From contig CAYQVH010000021.1 of NCBI GenBank assembly GCA_964420975.1, positions 1 to 64,000 of the forward strand: 64,000 nucleotides of DNA, in the 5' to 3' direction. The DNA is from Accumulibacter sp964420975. GTDB lineage: Bacteria; Pseudomonadota; Gammaproteobacteria; Burkholderiales; Rhodocyclaceae. Shown here in pieces: positions 60,855-64,000 of this stretch (positions are counted from its first letter, which is position 1; each line of letters opens with the position of its first letter). Below the pieces are notes generated by a model. That model saw nothing but the letters and a program-made list of their open reading frames with translations. It had not been told where the DNA came from and did not search any database. The position numbers were made by a program, and so were the translations under genes.

Positions 60855-61534
60855 AGCGCGACTTTCCGGCAATCCGTGCGGTCCTCCTTGACCTCGACGG
60901 CACTTTGCTCGACACGGTTCTCGATCTGCACGCGGCGGCCAACGCGATGCTGCGCGACTTGTCCCGACCGCCGGTCACGGTCGAGGCGATACGCGGCTAT
61001 GTCGGCCGTGGCATCCCGAACCTGGTCAAGCGCATTCTTGCCGGCGCGAGGGTTGGGGTGGACGACGTCCCGCCGCCGGCCGACGCGCTGGCCAGTTTCC
61101 GGCACCACTATGCGCAGGAGAACGGCCGTCAGACCCAGGCGTATCCCGGCGTCGTCGCCGGCCTCGAGGCGTTTCGGGCGATGCAGCTACCGCTTGGCGT
61201 CATCACCAACAAGGCGCAGGCGTTCACGCTGCCGCTGCTGGAAACCACGGGTTTGCGCCGGTACTTTGATGTGGTCGTCAGCGGCGACACTCTGCCGCGA
61301 CCGAAGCCGGACCCGATGCCCCTGGTATGGGCTAGCGGCCGTCTGGGGGTTTCACCGGCTAACACCCTGATGATCGGCGACTCGATGCACGACCTCGCCG
61401 CCGGCCGCGCCGCCGGCTGTCGCGTCTTTCTCGTCCCCTATGGCTACAACGAGGGGCGCGATGTTCGCGAGTTCGACAGCGATGCTATAGTCGCTACCCT
61501 CGCCGAAGCCGCCGATCGCTTGGCCGGACGATAA
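60851..61534 (+). CDS. gph: Gph, phosphoglycolate phosphatase
   Basis: A 227-residue HAD-superfamily phosphatase that removes 2-phosphoglycolate. Motif I is LLDLDGTLLDT, motif II VITNKAQAF, and motifs III/IV are RPKPDPMPLVW and MIGDSMHDLAAGRAAGCRVF. ATGA overlap with rpe. The substrate is inferred from this gene order, which is that of gph loci. trpE starts 89 bp downstream. Confidence 0.94.
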   Translation: MKRDFPAIRAVLLDLDGTLLDTVLDLHAAANAMLRDLSRPPVTVEAIRGYVGRGIPNLVKRILAGARVGVDDVPPPADALASFRHHYAQENGRQTQAYPGVVAGLEAFRAMQLPLGVITNKAQAFTLPLLETTGLRRYFDVVVSGDTLPRPKPDPMPLVWASGRLGVSPANTLMIGDSMHDLAAGRAAGCRVFLVPYGYNEGRDVREFDSDAIVATLAEAADRLAGR

Positions 61535-61623
61535 GCACCCCTGCTGGCCGCTGCCGGCAAAGCCTTCGCCGATCCCGGCGGAGAAGCGAGTCCGGCGGCG
61601 CCGTATCCCCCACTGGAGTCCCG

Positions 61624-63096
61624 ATGTCCGAAGCCTACTTCAATCGCCTGGCCGCCGAAGGCTACAACCGCATTCCGGTGACCCTCGAGACCTTCGCCGA
61701 TCTCGACACCCCGCTGTCGATCTACCTCAAGCTGGCGAACGGCCCCTACACCTATCTGCTCGAGTCGGTACAGGGAGGCGAGCGTTTCGGTCGCTATTCG
61801 ATCATCGGCCTGGCAAGTCCGACGCGCATCGTCGTCAACGCGCATCAGGTGCTCGTCCTCAACGGCAATCGCATCGCGGAACGCGAGGACGATACCAACC
61901 CGCTCGAGTTCATCGGCAAGTACCTGCGGCGCTTCCGCGCCGCGCCCACCACCGGTCTACCACGGTTTTGCGGCGGTCTGGTCGGTTGTTTCGGCTACGA
62001 CACGGTGCGCTACATCGAAACCCGGCTGACCCGCTCGCAAAAAGCCGACGACCTCGGCATCCCCGACGTCGTCCTCCTGCTTTCGGAAGAGCTGGCCGTG
62101 GTCGACAACCTGTCGGGCAAGCTGACGCTGGTCGTCTATGCTGAACCCGGCGTCCCGGGTGCGTACCCGAAAGCGCAGGCACGGCTGCGCGCACTGCTCG
62201 CCCGCTTGCGCGAACCGGTAGCGATTCCTTCGGAAACCCCGCAGTCGGCCGCGCCCGCCGTGTCGCTCTTCGGCGAAGCGCCGTTCAAGCGCGCCGTGAT
62301 CCGCGCCAAACGCTACATCAGCGACGGGGACATCATGCAGGTGGTCCTCTCGCAGCGCATGAGCAAGCCGTTTACCGCCAGCCCGATGGCGCTTTACCGC
62401 TCGTTGCGCTCGCTGAATCCGTCGCCGTACATGTTCTACTTTGACCTTGAGGACTTTCATGTCGTCGGCGCCTCGCCCGAGATCCTCGTTCGTCTCGAAG
62501 GCGATACGGTGACCGTCCGCCCGATCGCCGGCACGCGCCGACGCGGCGTCTCGTACGAGGAAGATCAGGCCTTGGCCGCCGAACTGCTGGCCGACGAAAA
62601 GGAACGCGCCGAACACGTGCAGTTGCTCGACCTCGGCCGCAACGACGCCGGCCGAGTTGCTCGTGTTGGCAGCGTGCGACTGACCGAAAACATGATCGTC
62701 GAGCGCTACTCGCACGTCATGCATATCGTCTCCAACGTGGAAGCGAAACTGCGTCCCGAACTGACCGCGCTCGACGTGCTGAAAGCGACCTTCCCGGCCG
62801 GCACCGTATCCGGCGCGCCGAAGGTGCGGGCGATGGAAATCATCGACGAACTGGAGCCGGTGAAGCGCGGCCTCTACGCCGGTGCCGTCGGCTACCTCGG
62901 CTTCAATGGCGACATGGACCTGGCGATCGCGATCCGCACCGCCATCGTCAAGGAGGGTCAGCTACACGTCCAGGCCGGCGCCGGCATCGTCGCCGACTCC
63001 GACCCAGCCGCCGAATGGCAGGAAACGGAAAACAAGGCACGCGCCGTGCTGCGCGCCGCGGAACTCGCAGAGATCGGTCTCGACACCCGCGGCTAG
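61624..63096 (+). CDS. trpE: TrpE, anthranilate synthase component I
   Basis: A 490-residue chorismate-using enzyme, the first step of tryptophan synthesis. The N-terminal part carries the feedback site region LLESVQGGERFGRYSIIGL. The catalytic part has DGDIMQVVLSQRMSKPF, GASPEILVRLEGDTVTVRPI with AGTRRRG, LLDLGRNDAGRVA and FPAGTVSGAPKVRAMEIIDE. trpG, its glutaminase partner, would be expected downstream but does not follow; the next gene is pcm on the opposite strand. No attenuator-like leader was noticed in the 89 bp upstream. Confidence 0.96.
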   Translation: MSEAYFNRLAAEGYNRIPVTLETFADLDTPLSIYLKLANGPYTYLLESVQGGERFGRYSIIGLASPTRIVVNAHQVLVLNGNRIAEREDDTNPLEFIGKYLRRFRAAPTTGLPRFCGGLVGCFGYDTVRYIETRLTRSQKADDLGIPDVVLLLSEELAVVDNLSGKLTLVVYAEPGVPGAYPKAQARLRALLARLREPVAIPSETPQSAAPAVSLFGEAPFKRAVIRAKRYISDGDIMQVVLSQRMSKPFTASPMALYRSLRSLNPSPYMFYFDLEDFHVVGASPEILVRLEGDTVTVRPIAGTRRRGVSYEEDQALAAELLADEKERAEHVQLLDLGRNDAGRVARVGSVRLTENMIVERYSHVMHIVSNVEAKLRPELTALDVLKATFPAGTVSGAPKVRAMEIIDELEPVKRGLYAGAVGYLGFNGDMDLAIAIRTAIVKEGQLHVQAGAGIVADSDPAAEWQETENKARAVLRAAELAEIGLDTRG

Positions 63097-63122
63097 ACGA
63101 AACGGCGAACGGCGCGGTCCCG

Positions 63123-63797
63123 TCACACCGCCATGGCTCCGGTCAAGGGAACGAAAACGACCGGCAAGATCCGCCGTTCGCTCAACGCCCCCTGGGCGTC
63201 CTTCTCGTACAAGATGAGCGTCTGACCGGCAAGCTGACGTCCCACCGGCATGAGTAGCCGACCACCGGGCCGCAATTGCTCGAACAGCGCCGGCGGAACG
63301 CTCGCTGCGGCGGCGGTGACCACGATGGCGTCGTACGGAGCGTGTTCCGGCCAGCCGAGATGGCCGTTGCCGGCACACACGTCGACGTTGCCAAATCCGA
63401 GTTGCTGCAACCGCCGTCGGGCCTGTTCGGCGAGTGGCGCGATGATCTCGATTGAATAAACCTGTTTCACCAGGCGGGACAAGACCGCCGCCTGATAGCC
63501 CGAACCCGTACCGACTTCAAGAACCCGGTCTTCGGCGCACGGTGCGATGAGGTCCGTCATCAAGGCGACAATATAGGGTTGCGAGATCGTCTGCCCGTGG
63601 CCGATCGGCAGCGGATGATTGGCGTACGCGCTGCTCTGCAGCTCATCAGCGACAAACAGGTGTCGCGGTACCGAGCGGAAGGCTTCGAGGACGCCAGCGG
63701 TGAGCGCCGAACGTCCGGTATAGCTCGCCGTGTCGCGCACCTCGTCGCGGAGGTCATCGAGCAGGAAAGGCAAACGCCAGTCCTCGTCGCCGGCCAC
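63123..63797 (-). CDS. pcm: Pcm, protein-L-isoaspartate O-methyltransferase
   Basis: 224 residues from a GTG start. Family motifs are VPRHLFVADELQSSAYANHP, PIGHGQTISQPYIVALMTDL, VLEVGTGSGYQAAVLSRLVK (SAM motif I) and YDAIVVTAAAASVPPALFEQ with LRPGGRLLMPVG. It methylates isoaspartyl residues to start their repair. No strong RBS supports the GTG; the first conserved segment begins soon after, so the start cannot be far off. Convergent with trpE. Confidence 0.93.
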   Translation of the reverse strand: MAGDEDWRLPFLLDDLRDEVRDTASYTGRSALTAGVLEAFRSVPRHLFVADELQSSAYANHPLPIGHGQTISQPYIVALMTDLIAPCAEDRVLEVGTGSGYQAAVLSRLVKQVYSIEIIAPLAEQARRRLQQLGFGNVDVCAGNGHLGWPEHAPYDAIVVTAAAASVPPALFEQLRPGGRLLMPVGRQLAGQTLILYEKDAQGALSERRILPVVFVPLTGAMAV

Positions 63798-63861
63798 TGC
63801 TTTGCTCAGTCGGAAAGGTAGACGCTGTGGGCGCGGTCAGTCGCTACCCACAGCCGCTGCC

Positions 63862-64000
63862 TCAGCGTTGCCAATGGACGCGCAGACGCGCGTCTTCCGC
63901 GTTGTAGTGAAACTCGAGTTCGCCCTGATACGAATGATGAACCGCCTCACCGAGGCCACGCGCCAAGTGGATGTCGGTCGTCGTGATGAGCATCTCGCTC
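63862..64000 (-). CDS. C-terminal end of an unrecognised protein (partial)
   Basis: The last 45 codons of a gene entering from the right edge. The reading includes SEMLITTTDIHLARGLGEAV and EFHYNAEDARLRVHWQR before the stop. I do not recognise the family. It lies 65 bp upstream of the pcm start on the same strand, so it may be co-transcribed. The rest is outside the window. Confidence 0.6.
   Translation of the reverse strand, partial: SEMLITTTDIHLARGLGEAVHHSYQGELEFHYNAEDARLRVHWQR

Overview
The window is about 64 kb of GC-rich, densely packed chromosomal DNA with many ATGA or TGATG gene overlaps. Gene content points to a betaproteobacterium, most likely Rhodocyclales and plausibly Accumulibacter-like. 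The pointers are DUF2863 and DUF2802 proteins, a ubiquinone operon, a bioAFHCD operon, an FNR/hemN/copper-ATPase block, hemerythrins, a thiolase of the PHA type, and PEP-CTERM proteins beside an exopolysaccharide (EPS) cluster. The taxonomic placement is inference. No tRNA, rRNA, CRISPR array, intact transposase or prophage was seen.

Layout. 1-9.6 kb: ubiA, a small c-type cytochrome and ubiD (one operon), an MFS-acyltransferase fusion, a Cache chemoreceptor, recG-ridA, and TPR, SPOR and DUF2802 genes. 10.1-13.2 kb: a decayed defence island. It holds a type III-like restriction gene, a Fic gene, the 5' end of its methyltransferase gene, and scraps of a MntA-HepT pair, all broken by deletions and frameshifts. 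13.2-24.6 kb: riboflavin synthase, an AI-2E family permease, a membrane-anchored aminopropyltransferase with a Tat-type FAD oxidoreductase, and two tandem hybrid histidine kinases, the first with a hemerythrin domain. 24.6-36.8 kb: a PEP-CTERM protein, fluoride exporter CrcB with DUF190, DUF2863, biotin synthesis bioA-F-H-C-D, a thiolase, a Nudix hydrolase and a retropepsin-like protease.

36.9-46.9 kb is a micro-oxic/redox block: UspA, then hemerythrin-DUF2249-membrane protein-SirB2, then fnr divergent from hemN, a TauE/SafE protein, CopA, a CopZ-like protein and SelD. Two FNR boxes sit in it, each the same distance from a -10 element. 46.9-52.4 kb: DUF1015, two cell-wall hydrolases, a carbonic-anhydrase-like protein of the carboxysomal (CsoSCA) type, and rlmB. 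52.4-59.1 kb, on the minus strand: PEP-CTERM protein, WecA-like phosphoglycosyltransferase, Wzb, Wza and Wzc. 59.6-64 kb: apaG, rpe-gph-trpE and pcm.

The most interesting signal is regulatory. The two PEP-CTERM genes, 34 kb apart, each carry a sigma-54 -24/-12 promoter. Each also has a near-identical 17-bp inverted repeat about 65-75 bp further upstream, which looks like an enhancer-binding-protein operator for a PEP-CTERM/EPS regulon. Second is the defence-gene graveyard, in which every gene has lost an internal piece.
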